A stretch of DNA of 64,000 nt from Kitasatospora sp. NBC_00315 (GCF_041435095.1 NZ_CP108025.1:3038001-3102000), one strand, 5' to 3'. Counted from the stretch's first letter, positions 54,554 through 64,000 are shown. Translations and numbers: made by a program. Notes: generated from the letters alone by a model not told the origin.

Positions 54554-56719
54554 TCAGTCGCCCGACCCGGGGGTCGTCTTGGCGATCTGCATCAGGAACT
54601 CGGCGTTGCTCTTGGTCTTCTTCATCTTGTCCAGCAGCAGCTCGATCGCCTGCTGCGAGTCGAGCGCGTGCAGCACCCGGCGGAGCTTCCAGGTGATGGC
54701 CAACTCCTCGCTGCCCAGCAGGATCTCCTCCTTGCGGGTGCTGGAGGCGTCGACGTCGACGGCCGGGAAGATGCGCTTGTCCGAGAGCTTGCGGTCGAGC
54801 TTGAGCTCCATGTTGCCGGTGCCCTTGAACTCCTCGAAGACGACCTCGTCGGCCCGGGAGCCGGTCTCCACCAGCGCGGTGGCGAGGATGGTCAGCGAGC
54901 CGCCGTTCTCGATGTTGCGCGCGGCGCCGAAGAACTTCTTCGGCGGGTAGAGCGCGGTCGAGTCGACACCACCGGACAGGATGCGGCCGGAGGCCGGCGC
55001 CGCCAGGTTGTAGGCACGGCCGAGGCGGGTGATCGAGTCCAGCAGGATCACCACGTCGTGGCCCAGCTCCACCAGGCGCTTGGCGCGCTCGATGGCCAGC
55101 TCCGCGACCACGGTGTGGTCCTCGGCCGGGCGGTCGAAGGTCGAGGAGATGACCTCGCCCTTCACCGACCGCTGCATGTCGGTGACCTCCTCCGGACGCT
55201 CGTCCACCAGGACGACCATCAGGTGGCACTCGGGGTTGTTGGTGGTGATCGCGTTGGCGATCGCCTGCATGATCATCGTCTTGCCGGTCTTCGGCGGGGC
55301 GACGATCAGGCCGCGCTGGCCCTTGCCGATCGGGGCGACCAGGTCGATGATCCGGGTCGTCAGCACGCCCGGGTCGGTCTCCAGGCGCAGCCGCTCCTGC
55401 GGGTACAGCGGGGTCAGCTTGCCGAACTCGGGGCGGCCGCGGCCGCTCTCCGGGTCCATGCCGTTGACGGAGTCCAGCCGCACCATGGCGTTGAACTTCT
55501 CGCGGCGCTCGCCGTCCTTGGGCTGGCGCACGGCGCCGGTGATCGCGTCACCCTTGCGCAGGCCGTTCTTGCGGACCTGGGCGAGCGAGACGTAGACGTC
55601 GTTGCTGCCCGGCAGGTAGCCCGAGGTCCGCACGAACGCGTAGTTGTCCAGGATGTCCAGGATGCCGGCGACGGGGATGAGCACGTCGTCGTCGTTGACC
55701 TGCACCTCCGGCTGGCCCACGTCGAAGCCGTCCCGGCGGGTGCCGCGGCCCCGGCGGTCACGGTAGCGACCACGCCGGCCACGGCGGCCGTCGCCGAACT
55801 CGTCGTCGTCGTAGCCGCCCTGCTGGGGCTGCGACTGACCGCCCTGCTGGCTCTGGCTCTGGCCCTGGTTCTGGCTCTGGCCCTGGTTCTGGCTCTGGCG
55901 GTTCTGCTGGCCCTCGCCCTGGCCGGCGGACTGCTGGCCGGACTGGGGCTGGCCGCCCTGGCGCTCGGCACGGTCCCGGCGGTTGCGGCGGTCGCGGCGC
56001 GACTCACGGCTGTCGCCGTCCTGGCCGGCCTGCGCCTCGGCGCCGTCCTGGCGCTCGCTGCCGTCCCGGCGGTCGCGGCGGTCGCGACGGTCGCGACGGC
56101 TCTCGCTGCGGCCGTCCTCGGTGCGAGCCTCGAACGGGCGGGTGTCGGCCTGGCGGGTGTCGGCCTGCTTGGCCTCCGCCTGCTTCGCCTCGGTGGCGAC
56201 CGCGGCGGCGGCCTCCTCGGCGGTCGGTGCGCCGGCGGCCGAGGTGGCGCGGCGGCGGGTGCGCTCGGCACGGGCCGGAGCGGCGGTCTCGGCGGCGGCC
56301 TGGACCGGGATGTCGATCTGGGACTGCGCGTCGGCCGCGGGGGCCTCGGCCTGGGCGGCGCGGGTGCGGCGGGCCGGCTTCTCGGCCGGCTCGGCGGCGG
56401 CCGGCTCAGCGGCGGCCGGGGCCTCGGCGGGGGCGGCCTTGGCGGCGCGCTTGGCCGCCGGAGCGGCCGGGGCGGAGCCGGCCAGCAGCGGGTCGCCGCC
56501 GCTCTTCTCCTTGATGGCGTCGATGAGCTGGCTCTTGCGCAGGCGGCCGGTGCCGCTGATGCCCAGCGTCGAGGCGAGCTTCTGGAGCTCGGCCAGGACG
56601 AGACCGTCCAGGCCCGCAGCGGCGGCGCGACGGCGTCGGGCCGGAGCCGCCGGAGCGGCGGCTGCGTCCGTCGCCTCGGCGTCCGGGCGCGCGCCCATCA
56701 GATCGGTGGTGTCGCTCAC
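54554..56719 (-). CDS. rho: Transcription termination factor Rho with long disordered insertion
   Basis: 721-aa hexameric RNA helicase. The N-terminal Rho_N domain is at about 35-70 ([34 protein letters not shown]). Residues about 75-300 are low complexity: first Ala/Glu-rich, then Arg/Asp-rich ([13 protein letters not shown]), then Gln/Ser/Gly-rich with NQGQSQ repeats, then [14 protein letters not shown]. The RNA-binding cold-shock-like domain follows ([19 protein letters not shown]). The ATPase domain has Walker A APPKTGKT at about 474-481, [11 protein letters not shown] and [13 protein letters not shown]. Such insertions are typical of high-GC actinobacteria. GTG 56719 has GAAGGA 6 nt upstream. 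Confidence 0.96.
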   Translation of the reverse strand: MSDTTDLMGARPDAEATDAAAAPAAPARRRRAAAAGLDGLVLAELQKLASTLGISGTGRLRKSQLIDAIKEKSGGDPLLAGSAPAAPAAKRAAKAAPAEAPAAAEPAAAEPAEKPARRTRAAQAEAPAADAQSQIDIPVQAAAETAAPARAERTRRRATSAAGAPTAEEAAAAVATEAKQAEAKQADTRQADTRPFEARTEDGRSESRRDRRDRRDRRDGSERQDGAEAQAGQDGDSRESRRDRRNRRDRAERQGGQPQSGQQSAGQGEGQQNRQSQNQGQSQNQGQSQSQQGGQSQPQQGGYDDDEFGDGRRGRRGRYRDRRGRGTRRDGFDVGQPEVQVNDDDVLIPVAGILDILDNYAFVRTSGYLPGSNDVYVSLAQVRKNGLRKGDAITGAVRQPKDGERREKFNAMVRLDSVNGMDPESGRGRPEFGKLTPLYPQERLRLETDPGVLTTRIIDLVAPIGKGQRGLIVAPPKTGKTMIMQAIANAITTNNPECHLMVVLVDERPEEVTDMQRSVKGEVISSTFDRPAEDHTVVAELAIERAKRLVELGHDVVILLDSITRLGRAYNLAAPASGRILSGGVDSTALYPPKKFFGAARNIENGGSLTILATALVETGSRADEVVFEEFKGTGNMELKLDRKLSDKRIFPAVDVDASSTRKEEILLGSEELAITWKLRRVLHALDSQQAIELLLDKMKKTKSNAEFLMQIAKTTPGSGD

Positions 56720-56781
56720 TAAGGGTCCTTCCCTGGAGCGGACGTCGGCCTGTCTGGCTCGGCGACCGGTTGTGCTGTCCT

Positions 56782-56805
56782 GGCCGACGCTCGTCTGCGT
56801 CGGCC
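56782..56805 (-). promoter_or_regulatory. Hairpin in the rho leader
   Basis: GGCCGACGC (56782-56790) pairs with GCGTCGGCC (56797-56805) over a 6-nt loop, about 63 nt before the rho start codon. It could be an attenuator or a structural element. Confidence 0.55.
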
Positions 56806-57004
56806 CGAGGCTGTGGTCCCCCGAATGAAGGTGCCAGTCGGGAGAGAGCTGCGAGGTGCGGTGCGTGAAGCACTGGGTGGTGCTCAGTCGGCGCGGTGGG
56901 CCGGTCTCGTGCCGGCCTTGCTGCCTGCGAATCCCGGGCCCCCGTTGCGAGACGGCCCGTGCTCCGCCCGGGCGGGCCTCTAGGTAGGAGGCCGCGGGTG
57001 GGAG

Positions 57005-57100
57005 TCAGGTGCCGTCACGGCTTCGGGATGCGGCCGCAATCGCGCAGGCAGGCTGCGTACGCGCTGTGGTGGGCTCCCGGAGAATCGTGGTCCCGTGCAT
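57005..57100 (-). CDS. Possible 31-aa leader peptide upstream of rho
   Basis: ATG 57100 with GGAG 8 nt upstream begins a 31-codon ORF (MHGTTILREPTTARTQPACA, then IAAASRSRDGT). It ends 285 nt before rho. Its position recalls the rhoL leader peptide of E. coli, but sequence similarity is not expected. No other role can be assigned. Confidence 0.4.
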   Translation of the reverse strand: MHGTTILREPTTARTQPACAIAAASRSRDGT

Positions 57101-57184
57101 CGCCCGGACTCCGCGGAAACGGAGTACTGGGACAGGGACGCGGCGCACCGAGCCCCGGAGGGCACCTGGTGCAGCAATGAGGTT

Positions 57185-57211
57185 AACACTACCGACCCCC
57201 TCAGACATTCC
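57185..57211 (-). promoter_or_regulatory. Candidate sigma-R-like promoter upstream of rho
   Basis: Minus-strand GGAAT (57211-57207), 19 nt, GTT (57187-57185). Spacing is one more than the consensus 18, so it is weaker evidence than at rpmE. Confidence 0.35.
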
Positions 57212-57293
57212 CCAGCCTTGCGCTTGCCAATCGTGTCCGTACGTCCCTTCCGCACCGCACGGGCGAAAGCGACGACGGGACGAATCCGGCCGC

Positions 57294-58211
57294 TCAGACG
57301 TCGAGCGGGAGTACCGCCGCGCCGACGCGGTCGAGTTCGAGCCGGTGCGCGGCGAACCCGGGGCCCGCGAAGCCGAGCAGCTTCTCGGCGCTCTCCTCCG
57401 AGGCCAGCGCGAGCACCGTCGGACCGGCGCCGGAGATCACCGCGGGCACGCCCTCGGCGCGCAGCGCGCCCACCAGCCCGGCACTGTCGGGCATCGCGGA
57501 GGCCCGGTAGTCCTGGTGGAGACGGTCCTCGGTGGCGGCGAGCAGCAGCTCGGGCCGCCGGGTGAGCGCCTCGACCAGCAGGGCGGCGCGGCCGGCGTTC
57601 GCGGCGGCGTCGGACAGCGGGACGTTCTTCGGCAGCAGGCCGCGGGCGGTCTCGGTGAGCACCTCGGTGGACGGGATGAAGACCACCGGCACGACCTGCG
57701 CGGACGGTTCCAGCGTCACGGCCTTGGCGCGGTCCTCGTCCGTCCAGGCGATGGTGAAACCGCCGCGCAGACAGGCGGCGACGTTGTCGGGGTGGCCCTC
57801 CAGCTCGGAGGCGAGGGCGAGCAGCGCCTCATCGTCCAGCGCGGAGGGGCCGCCGATGGTGACGGCGCGGGCGGCGACGATGCCGGCGCAGATCGCGGCG
57901 GAGGAGGAGCCGAGGCCGCGGCCGTGCGGTATCCGGTTGGCGCAGACCACCTCGAGGCCGCGCGGCTGGCCGCCGAGGCGGTCGAAGGCGGCCCGCATGG
58001 AGCGGACGACCAGGTGGCGCTCGTCCCGGGCGAGGGAGTCGGCGCCCTGGCCGGCGATGTCGACGGCGAGCCCGGCGTCGGCGACGCGGACCACCACGTC
58101 GTCGTAGAGGCCCAGGGCGAGTCCGAAGGCGTCGAAGCCGGGACCCAGGTTGGCGCTGGTCGCGGGGACCCGGACCCGGACGGCGGCGGCACGGAACGCA
58201 GGACCGGCCAT
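57294..58211 (-). CDS. thrB: Homoserine kinase
   Basis: 305-aa GHMP-family kinase that phosphorylates homoserine in threonine biosynthesis. The N-terminus has VRVRVPATSANLGPGFDAFGLALGLYDDVV; the ATP-binding loop is PHGRGLGSSSAAICAGIVAARA; the C-terminal GAGPTVLALAS is motif 3. ATG 58211 follows GGAGGG. It lies downstream of hom and thrC in the order hom-thrC-thrB, but a terminator and 460 bp separate it from thrC, so it probably has its own promoter. Confidence 0.95.
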   Translation of the reverse strand: MAGPAFRAAAVRVRVPATSANLGPGFDAFGLALGLYDDVVVRVADAGLAVDIAGQGADSLARDERHLVVRSMRAAFDRLGGQPRGLEVVCANRIPHGRGLGSSSAAICAGIVAARAVTIGGPSALDDEALLALASELEGHPDNVAACLRGGFTIAWTDEDRAKAVTLEPSAQVVPVVFIPSTEVLTETARGLLPKNVPLSDAAANAGRAALLVEALTRRPELLLAATEDRLHQDYRASAMPDSAGLVGALRAEGVPAVISGAGPTVLALASEESAEKLLGFAGPGFAAHRLELDRVGAAVLPLDV

Positions 58212-58443
58212 GGGCTGGACCCTCCTGGGGAGCTAGGCGCTGCCGCTCCCCGGACGAGGTCCGGCGAGCGTCGTTGCGAGGTGGTGGCGGGGGCGGTGGG
58301 GTGGCGGGCAACCCGGCCTGGCGCGGGCGGCGGCGGGTCGGGGGGCGGGGTCTGCTCGGCAGGGCCCCGGCGGGGGCGGGCGGTCACAGTCGACGGCGCG
58401 GCCCTGGGGTCGGGTCGGGCCCGGGGCATGTGCCACACGGCCG

Positions 58444-58469
58444 AACCCAGAGTATCGAAGAGAAGTTCC
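58444..58469 (-). promoter_or_regulatory. Candidate ECF-type promoter for thrB
   Basis: Minus-strand GGAAC (58469-58465), 18 nt, GTT (58446-58444); one base differs from the sigma-R consensus (C for T). GATACT can also be read as a housekeeping -10 in the same place, so the sigma factor is uncertain. Confidence 0.35.
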
Positions 58470-58530
58470 ACAGCGGTACACCCCACCGCCGATCGGTCCG
58501 GTGTGTTGCCGGTTCTGGCCGGAATGCACG

Positions 58531-58542
58531 CCGCAATTGCGG
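58531..58542. promoter_or_regulatory. 12-bp palindrome upstream of thrB
   Basis: CCGCAATTGCGG, a perfect palindrome, 19 bp from another palindrome at 58561-58576. Possible operator. Confidence 0.35.
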
Positions 58543-58560
58543 GGAAAAGGGCCGGGAAAT

Positions 58561-58576
58561 TGACACAAAAGTGTCA
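58561..58576. promoter_or_regulatory. Inverted repeat TGACAC-AAAA-GTGTCA
   Basis: Perfect 6-bp arms with a 4-bp centre; sits between the thrC terminator and the thrB promoter. Symmetry suits a dimeric repressor, whose identity is unknown. Confidence 0.4.
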
Positions 58577-58582
58577 TCCGAA

Positions 58583-58626
58583 GACGCCGGTGGGCCAACC
58601 CCCGAAAGGGTCGGCCCACCGGCGTC
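58583..58626 (-). terminator. Hairpin terminator after thrC
   Basis: 14-bp perfect stem (58583-58596 with 58613-58626) plus an inner ACCC/GGGT extension, 48 nt beyond the thrC stop at 58674. Confidence 0.8.
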
Positions 58627-58673
58627 GCAGGTCCGGACGGGTGGCCCCGGCCGTTCGGAGCGTCCGTTTCCGG

Positions 58674-59762
58674 TCAGTCCAGCAGGCCCAGCCGACGGGC
58701 GGCGGCCTCCGCCTCGATCGGGACGACGGGGGGCTGCGGCGCACCGGCCACCGCCCAGTCCGGGTCCTTCAGACCGTTGCCGGTGACGGTGCAGACGATC
58801 CGCTGGCCCGGGTCGACCAGGCCGGCCTCCGCCTTCGCCAGCAGGCCGGCCACGCTGGCCGCCGAGGCGGGCTCCACGAAGACGCCCTCCTGCGAGGCCA
58901 ACAGCCGGTAGGCGGACAGGATCTGACGATCCGTCACCTTGTCGATGAGGCCGCCCGAGTCGTCCCGCGCGGCGATCGCGTAGTCCCAGGAGGCCGGGTT
59001 GCCGATCCGGATCGCGGTCGCGATGGTCTGCGGCTTGAGCACCGGGTGACCGTCCACGATCGGGGCCGAACCGGAGGCCTGGAAGCCCCACATGCGCGGC
59101 AGCCGGGAGGACAGACCGTCGGTGGCGTACTCGCGGTAGCCCTTCCAGTACGCGGTGATGTTGCCCGCGTTGCCGACCGGCAGGACGTGGATGTCCGGGG
59201 CGTCGCCCAGCATGTCCACGATCTCGAAGGCGGCGGTCTTCTGGCCCTCGATGCGCACCGGGTTCACCGAGTTGACCAGCGCCACCGGGTACTTCTCGGA
59301 CAGTTCACGCGCAAGGGTGAGGCAGTCGTCGAAGTTGCCGTCCACCTGAAGGATCTTGGCGCCGTGCACCAGCGCCTGGCCCATCTTGCCCAGCGCGATC
59401 TTGCCCTGCGGGACCAGCACCGCCGAGACCATGCCGGCGCGCACCGCGTACGCCGCCGCCGAGGCCGAAGTGTTGCCGGTGGAGGCGCAGATGACGGCCT
59501 GGGCGCCGTCCTCCTTGGCCTTGGAGATCGCCATCGTCATGCCGCGGTCCTTGAAGGACCCGGTCGGGTTGGCGCCCTCGACCTTGAGGTACACCTCACA
59601 ACCCGTGCGCTCGGAGAGCACCTGCGCGGGGACGAGCGGCGTGCCGCCCTCCAGCAGGGTGACCACCGGAGTGGAGTCGCTCACCGGCAGCCGGTCGCGG
59701 TACTCCTCGATGAGGCCGCGCCACTGGTGGGTGTGCGCAGCTCTGTCGATGACTGCGTTCAT
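58674..59762 (-). CDS. thrC: Threonine synthase
   Basis: 362-aa PLP enzyme converting O-phosphohomoserine to threonine. PLP Lys71 lies in [15 protein letters not shown], the phosphate-binding [17 protein letters not shown] and the substrate region [20 protein letters not shown] are typical. The short form matches the actinobacterial/archaeal-type enzyme rather than the long E. coli type. The gene begins 8 nt after the hom stop, consistent with one hom-thrC transcript. Confidence 0.96.
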   Translation of the reverse strand: MNAVIDRAAHTHQWRGLIEEYRDRLPVSDSTPVVTLLEGGTPLVPAQVLSERTGCEVYLKVEGANPTGSFKDRGMTMAISKAKEDGAQAVICASTGNTSASAAAYAVRAGMVSAVLVPQGKIALGKMGQALVHGAKILQVDGNFDDCLTLARELSEKYPVALVNSVNPVRIEGQKTAAFEIVDMLGDAPDIHVLPVGNAGNITAYWKGYREYATDGLSSRLPRMWGFQASGSAPIVDGHPVLKPQTIATAIRIGNPASWDYAIAARDDSGGLIDKVTDRQILSAYRLLASQEGVFVEPASAASVAGLLAKAEAGLVDPGQRIVCTVTGNGLKDPDWAVAGAPQPPVVPIEAEAAARRLGLLD

Positions 59763-59770
59763 GGTGCTTC

Positions 59771-61063
59771 CTACTCCCCTTCGACCCGCATGATGCTGGC
59801 CACGCCCCGCACGCTGTCGAGCGCGCGGAGCTTGTCGACCGTCGCCGAGAGCGCGGCGTCGGTGGCACGGTGGGTGACCACGACGAGCGAGGCGTCGCCG
59901 TCGCGTCCCTGCTGGCGCACGGTGTCGATGGAGACGCCGTGCTCGGCGAAGGTGGACGCCACCTGGGCGAGCACCCCCGCACGGTCGTCCACGTCCAGGC
60001 TGACGTGGTAGCGCGTGACGACCTCGTCCATCGGCATGGCCGGCAGCCGGGCGTAGACCGAGTCGCCGGGGCCGGTGGAGCCGGCGACCTTGTTGCGGCA
60101 GACCGCCACCAGGTCGCCGAGCACCGCGGAGGCGGTCGGCGCGCCGCCGGCGCCCGGGCCGTAGAACATCAGCCGGCCGGCCGCCTCGGCCTCGACGAAC
60201 ACCGCGTTGTAGGCCTCGCGGACGGAGGCGAGCGGGTGGCTCAGCGGGATCATCGCGGGGTGCACCCGGGCGGTGACGGAGCTGCCGTCGGCCGAGCGCT
60301 CGCAGATCGCGAGGAGCTTGACCACGCAGCCCATCTGCTTGGCGGAGGCGATGTCGGCGGCGGTCACCTCGGTCAGGCCCTCGCGGTAGACGTCCGCGGC
60401 GGTGACCTTGGTGTGGAAGGCGATGCCCGCCAGGATCGCGGCCTTGGCGGCGGCGTCGAAGCCCTCGACGTCGGCCGTCGGGTCCGCCTCGGCGTAGCCG
60501 AGCGCGGTGGCCTCCTCCAGCGCCTCCGAGTAACCGGCGCCGGTGGAGTCCATCTTGTCGAGGATGAAGTTGGTGGTGCCGTTGACGATGCCGAGCACCC
60601 GGTTGACCCGGTCGCCGGCCAGCGACTCGCGCAGCGGGCGGATCAGCGGGATCGCACCGGCCACCGCGGCCTCGTAGTACAGGTCGACGCCGGCCTCGGC
60701 GGCCGCGGCGTGCAGCTCCGTGCCGTCCTTGGCGAGCAGCGCCTTGTTCGCGCTGACCACCGAGGCGCCCTGTTTGAACGCGGACAGGATCAGGTGCTTG
60801 GACGGCTCGATACCGCCCACCACCTCGATCACGACATCGATGTCGCCCCGGTTGACCAGGGCCTCGGCATCGGTGGTGAGCAGGTGCTCGGGCACTCCCG
60901 GCCGGGCCCGGCCGGCCCGGCGGACGGCGATGCCGGCGAGCTCGACCGGCGCGCCGATGCGCGCGGCGAGGTCGGCGGCGTCCGTCGTCATGATGCGCGC
61001 CACCTCGGAGCCCACCACACCACAGCCCAGCAACGCCACCTTCAGCGGCCGCGTACGCATCAT
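59771..61063 (-). CDS. hom: Homoserine dehydrogenase
   Basis: 430-aa NAD(P)H enzyme converting aspartate semialdehyde to homoserine. The Rossmann motif is [17 protein letters not shown], the active-site Lys lies in [13 protein letters not shown], and [10 protein letters not shown] and [20 protein letters not shown] are family signatures. The C-terminal ACT domain (about 350-430, [18 protein letters not shown]) is the likely site of threonine feedback control. Two ATGs in tandem (61063 and 61060) follow GGAGTCGG. It is preceded by lysA on the same strand. Confidence 0.96.
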   Translation of the reverse strand: MMRTRPLKVALLGCGVVGSEVARIMTTDAADLAARIGAPVELAGIAVRRAGRARPGVPEHLLTTDAEALVNRGDIDVVIEVVGGIEPSKHLILSAFKQGASVVSANKALLAKDGTELHAAAAEAGVDLYYEAAVAGAIPLIRPLRESLAGDRVNRVLGIVNGTTNFILDKMDSTGAGYSEALEEATALGYAEADPTADVEGFDAAAKAAILAGIAFHTKVTAADVYREGLTEVTAADIASAKQMGCVVKLLAICERSADGSSVTARVHPAMIPLSHPLASVREAYNAVFVEAEAAGRLMFYGPGAGGAPTASAVLGDLVAVCRNKVAGSTGPGDSVYARLPAMPMDEVVTRYHVSLDVDDRAGVLAQVASTFAEHGVSIDTVRQQGRDGDASLVVVTHRATDAALSATVDKLRALDSVRGVASIMRVEGE

Positions 61064-61194
61064 CCGACTCCGCTCTGCATTCTTCGTGTAATCCGGCGCC
61101 CTTTTCGGACGGGCACCGGACTTCGGTCTGTACCAGTCTCCGGGACTTTCCGTACGGATCTACGGTCGTTCCATGATCTGAGACAAGAATTTCG

Positions 61195-62586
61195 TCATCC
61201 GATATCGAGACGCAGGAGATCCTCCTCCGTCTCGCGCCGGACGATCACCCGGGCCGCCCCGTCCCTGACGGCGACCACGGGCGGCTTCAGCGCGTGGTTG
61301 TAGTTGCTCGCCATCGAGCGGCAGTACGCGCCGGTGGCGGGGACGGCGATCAGGTCGCCCGGTGCCAGGTCGGCCGGCAGGAAGGCGTCCCGGACCACGA
61401 TGTCGCCCGACTCGCAGTGCTTGCCGACCACCCTGACCAGCATCGGCTCCGCGTCGCTGGTCCGCGAGACCAGCGCCACCGAGTACTGCGCGTCGTACAG
61501 CGCGGTGCGGATGTTGTCGGACATGCCGCCGTCCACGCTGACGTACGTCCGCAGGCCCTCCAGCGGCTTGATGGTGCCCACCTCGTACAGCGTGAAGGCC
61601 GTCGGGCCGACGATCGCCCGGCCCGGCTCCACGCTCAGCCGGGGCGCCCGCAGGCTCGCGGAGGCGCACTCGCGGCGGACGATCTCGGCCAGCGCGGCCG
61701 CGATCTCGGCCGGCTCGCGCGGGTCGTCCTCGCTGGTGTAGGCGATGCCGAGGCCACCGCCGAGGTCGATCTCCGGCAGCTCCACGCCGTGTTCGTCGCG
61801 CACCTCGGAGAGCAGGCCCACCACCCGGCGGGCCGCGACCTCGAAGCCCGCCATGTCGAAGATCTGCGAGCCGATGTGCGAGTGGATGCCGCGCAGTTCC
61901 AGGCTCGGCTCGGCGAGCACCTGGCGGACCGCCTCAGCGGCGGCGCCGCCGGAGAGCGAGAGGCCGAACTTCTGGTCCTCGTGGGCGGTCGCGATGAACT
62001 CGTGGGTGTGCGCCTCGACGCCCACCGTGACCCGGATCAGCACCGCCTGGCGCACACCCTGGCCGGCGGCGATCGCGGCCAGCCGGGCGATCTCCGCGTA
62101 GGAGTCGACCACGATGTGGCCCACGCCGGTCTTGACCGCGTGCTCCAGTTCGTCCGAGGACTTGTTGTTGCCGTGCAGCGCGATCCGCTCGGCCGGCATC
62201 CCGGCGGCGAGCGCCACCGCCAGCTCGCCCTGGCTGCACACGTCGAGGTTGAGCCCCTCCTCGTGCAGCCAGCGCACGACCGCCTTGGAGAGGAACGCCT
62301 TGCCCGCGTAGTACACGTCCGCGCCCTCGCCGAAGGCGTCCCGCCAGGCGCGGGCACGGCTGCGGAAGTCGTCCTCGTCCAGCACGTACGCCGGGGTGCC
62401 GTACTCGGCGGCCAGCGACTTCACGTCCAGCCCGCCGACGGTGGCCACACCCTCGGCGTCGCGGGCGACCGTACGGGACCACACCTTGGGATCGAGGACG
62501 TTCAGGTCGCTCGGCGGGGCCTGGTAGTGGCCCTCGGGCAGCACGTCGCCGTGGCGCGGGCCTGCGGGGTGGGCGGAGCGGCTCAT
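61195..62586 (-). CDS. lysA: Diaminopimelate decarboxylase
   Basis: 463-aa fold-type III PLP enzyme that makes lysine from meso-diaminopimelate. PLP Lys96 lies in [37 protein letters not shown] and the C-terminal [15 protein letters not shown] (catalytic Cys from the dimer partner) are all present. An N-terminal extension of about 40 residues ([20 protein letters not shown]) is typical of actinobacteria. It lies between argS and hom, 131 nt before hom, and may share a transcript. Confidence 0.97.
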   Translation of the reverse strand: MSRSAHPAGPRHGDVLPEGHYQAPPSDLNVLDPKVWSRTVARDAEGVATVGGLDVKSLAAEYGTPAYVLDEDDFRSRARAWRDAFGEGADVYYAGKAFLSKAVVRWLHEEGLNLDVCSQGELAVALAAGMPAERIALHGNNKSSDELEHAVKTGVGHIVVDSYAEIARLAAIAAGQGVRQAVLIRVTVGVEAHTHEFIATAHEDQKFGLSLSGGAAAEAVRQVLAEPSLELRGIHSHIGSQIFDMAGFEVAARRVVGLLSEVRDEHGVELPEIDLGGGLGIAYTSEDDPREPAEIAAALAEIVRRECASASLRAPRLSVEPGRAIVGPTAFTLYEVGTIKPLEGLRTYVSVDGGMSDNIRTALYDAQYSVALVSRTSDAEPMLVRVVGKHCESGDIVVRDAFLPADLAPGDLIAVPATGAYCRSMASNYNHALKPPVVAVRDGAARVIVRRETEEDLLRLDIG

Positions 62587-62634
62587 TTCCTCATCCTCAT
62601 GTGACTGGCTGGTGGAGGCGCTGGGCTATGGAAA

Positions 62635-62671
62635 GGGGCGGCGACGGTCGTGGACCGACCGTCACCGCCCC
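62635..62671 (-). terminator. Hairpin terminator after argS
   Basis: GGGGCGG-CGACGGTCG at 62635-62650 pairs with CGACCGTC-ACCGCCCC at 62656-62671 (one mismatch), just past the argS stop at 62691. Confidence 0.78.
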
Positions 62672-62690
62672 GTCGTCGCGTCGGGGGCGG

Positions 62691-64000
62691 TTACATCCGC
62701 TCGGGGGCTGTCACGCCGAGCAGCGTGAGGCCGTTGGCGACGACCGTCCGTGCGGCCTCCACCAGCCAGAGACGGGCACGGTGCGTGTCCGTCGTCTCCT
62801 CGTCGCCCTTGGGCAGGAAGATGCAGTTGTCGTACAGGCGGTGGTAGACACCCGCCACGTCCTCCAGGTAGCGCGCCACGTGGTGCGGCTCGCGCGTCTG
62901 GCCGGCCTTGGCCAGGATCCGCGGGAACTCGCCGAGCGCGCCGAGCATGTCGCTCTCCCACTGGGTGGCGAGCAGCTCGGGTTTGAAGTCCTCGGCCGTG
63001 CCCTTGTCGACGCCCAGCTCCTTGGCCTTGCGGGCCACGCCGCACATCCGGGTGTGCGCGTACTGGACGTAGTAGACCGGGTTCTCGTTGCTCTGGCTGG
63101 TCAGCACGTTGATGTCGAGCGTGATGGTGGAGTCGGTGGAGGAGCGGGCCAGGGTGTAGCGGGCCGCGTCCACCCCGATCCAGTCCACGACGTCGTCGAT
63201 GGTGATGATGTTGCCGGCCCGCTTGGACATGCGGACCTCCTCACCGTCACGCAGCATCTTGACGAACTGGCCGATCTTGACCTCGATGTTGCGGTCCATG
63301 TCGTCACCCGCGCAGGCCGCGATGGCCTTGAGCCGGTTGACGTAGCCGTGGTGGTCGGCGCCGAGCATGTAGACCGAGACCTCGCTGCCGCGGTCCCGCT
63401 TGCTCAGGTAGTAGGCGGCGTCGGCGGCGAAGTAGGTCGTCTCGCCGTCGGCCTTGATCAGGACGCGGTCCTTGTCGTCGCCGAAGTCGGTGGTGCGCAG
63501 CCAGATCGCGCCGTCCCGGTCGAAGACGTGGCCCTGCTCGCGCAGCCGCCCGATCGCCTCCTCCACCGCTCCGGAGTCGTGCAGCGACCTCTCCGAGAAC
63601 CAGGTGTCGAAGTGCGTGCCGAACTCGGCCATCGAGCGCTGGATCTCGGCGACCATCAGCTTGAGGCCCTCGACCCGGAAGGTCTCCAGCTGCTCCTCGA
63701 CCGGCAGGTCGAGCACGCCGGGGATGCCGGCCACCAGGGCCTTGGCGATCTCCACGATGTACTCGCCGACGTAGCCGTCCTCGGGCGCGGGCCGGCCGTT
63801 GGCGGCGGCCTGCAGCGAGGCGGCGAACTTGGAGATCTGCACACCGGCGTCGTTGAGGTAGTACTCGGTGGTGACGTCGGCGCCGGTGGCCTTGAGGACG
63901 CGGGCGAGCGAGTCGCCGACGGCCGCCCAGCGGACGCCGCCGATGTGGATCGGGCCGGTCGGGTTGGCCGACACGAACTCCAGGTTGATCTTCAGGCCCT
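62691..64000 (-). CDS. argS: Arginyl-tRNA synthetase (C-terminal part, runs off window end)
   Basis: Class I aminoacyl-tRNA synthetase that charges tRNA-Arg. The window covers about 436 codons from [21 protein letters not shown] to the end, missing the N-terminal add-on domain. The HIGH-type motif reads HIGG (in TGPIHIGG), the KMSKS-type motif reads RMSKRAGN, and the C-terminal DALR-type anticodon domain ends with [12 protein letters not shown]. Arg enzymes need the tRNA for activation; that is family knowledge. The start lies beyond position 64000 on the minus strand. Truncation is only by the window edge. Confidence 0.97.
   Translation of the reverse strand, partial: GLKINLEFVSANPTGPIHIGGVRWAAVGDSLARVLKATGADVTTEYYLNDAGVQISKFAASLQAAANGRPAPEDGYVGEYIVEIAKALVAGIPGVLDLPVEEQLETFRVEGLKLMVAEIQRSMAEFGTHFDTWFSERSLHDSGAVEEAIGRLREQGHVFDRDGAIWLRTTDFGDDKDRVLIKADGETTYFAADAAYYLSKRDRGSEVSVYMLGADHHGYVNRLKAIAACAGDDMDRNIEVKIGQFVKMLRDGEEVRMSKRAGNIITIDDVVDWIGVDAARYTLARSSTDSTITLDINVLTSQSNENPVYYVQYAHTRMCGVARKAKELGVDKGTAEDFKPELLATQWESDMLGALGEFPRILAKAGQTREPHHVARYLEDVAGVYHRLYDNCIFLPKGDEETTDTHRARLWLVEAARTVVANGLTLLGVTAPERM

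Larger units (their letters stand above)
56720..57293 (-). promoter_or_regulatory. rho 5' leader and promoter region
   Basis: 574 bp between thrB and rho. It contains a sigma-R-like promoter candidate (57185-57211), a 31-codon upstream ORF (57005-57100), and a hairpin at 56782-56805. A long rho leader is common in bacteria and often mediates autoregulation. Confidence 0.5.
58212..58673. other. Intergenic region between thrC and thrB
   Basis: 462 bp without a gene. It contains the thrC terminator (58583-58626), two perfect palindromes (58561-58576 and 58531-58542), and a candidate ECF-type promoter for thrB (58444-58469). Confidence 0.6.

Noticed and set aside
62587..62690. tRNA gene next to argS
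   Set aside because: Only a hairpin terminator and the lysA leader are found; no tRNA-like cloverleaf could be traced.

Overview
The window is high-GC actinobacterial chromosome, almost certainly from the Streptomycetaceae (Streptomyces or Kitasatospora). The strongest evidence is the adjacent coiled-coil genes scy and filP, the Streptomyces-type gene neighbourhoods, GC-rich third codon positions, frequent GTG/TTG starts, and a Rho protein with a long disordered insertion. From memory, gene order follows the S. coelicolor core chromosome around scy (SCO5397) and filP (SCO5396). I see no insertion sequence, prophage, CRISPR array, integrase, tRNA or rRNA. This is a conserved core region, not an island.

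Layout. 1-11.5 kb: the start of isobutyryl-CoA mutase (icmA) behind a MarR regulator and a DUF3817 membrane protein; a secreted M4 metalloprotease; a DUF2127 membrane protein; three translationally coupled AIM24-family genes; a second MarR regulator; meaB; an acetyl-CoA acetyltransferase; methylmalonyl-CoA epimerase. 11.5-17.5 kb: scy and filP (polar growth, cytoskeleton). 17.5-28.4 kb: a secreted phytase-like esterase, an alpha/beta hydrolase pair, an ABC exporter, a luciferase-like oxidoreductase and two polytopic membrane proteins. 28.4-37.6 kb: nucS (mismatch repair), a membrane-anchored P-loop protein, a STAS protein, 3-hydroxybutyryl-CoA dehydrogenase, a two-component system, a PduO-type cobalamin adenosyltransferase and a DUF2550 protein. 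37.6-45.7 kb: the full nine-gene ATP synthase operon atpIBEFHAGDC on the minus strand. 46-54.2 kb: a WecA/MraY-type phosphoglycosyltransferase, an altered GlyA paralogue, a low-molecular-weight phosphatase, an Sua5 protein, prmC, prfA, rpmE and an LCP ligase. 54.5-64 kb: rho, thrB, thrC, hom, lysA and the 3' part of argS.

How the genes fit together. IcmA, MeaB, methylmalonyl-CoA epimerase and the adenosyltransferase form a B12-dependent acyl-CoA mutase toolkit. With the thiolase and 3-hydroxybutyryl-CoA dehydrogenase they connect acetyl-CoA, butyryl/isobutyryl-CoA and methylmalonyl-CoA, which are polyketide precursors. lysA, hom, thrC and thrB serve aspartate-family amino acids. prmC and prfA work together in translation termination. 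The WecA-like enzyme and the LCP protein fit cell-wall glycopolymer assembly.

Most useful leads. (1) A GlyA paralogue that keeps the Schiff-base lysine but has lost the Asp that contacts the PLP ring nitrogen. (2) Rex-type operators on the atp promoter. (3) An exact sigma-R-type promoter (GGAAT-N18-GTT) for rpmE, with looser matches at rho and thrB. (4) A 31-codon upstream ORF and a hairpin in the rho leader, similar in layout to enterobacterial rhoL. (5) The coupled AIM24 trio. (6) A long hairpin between atpD and atpC. I found no clearly new defence, mobile or biosynthetic system.
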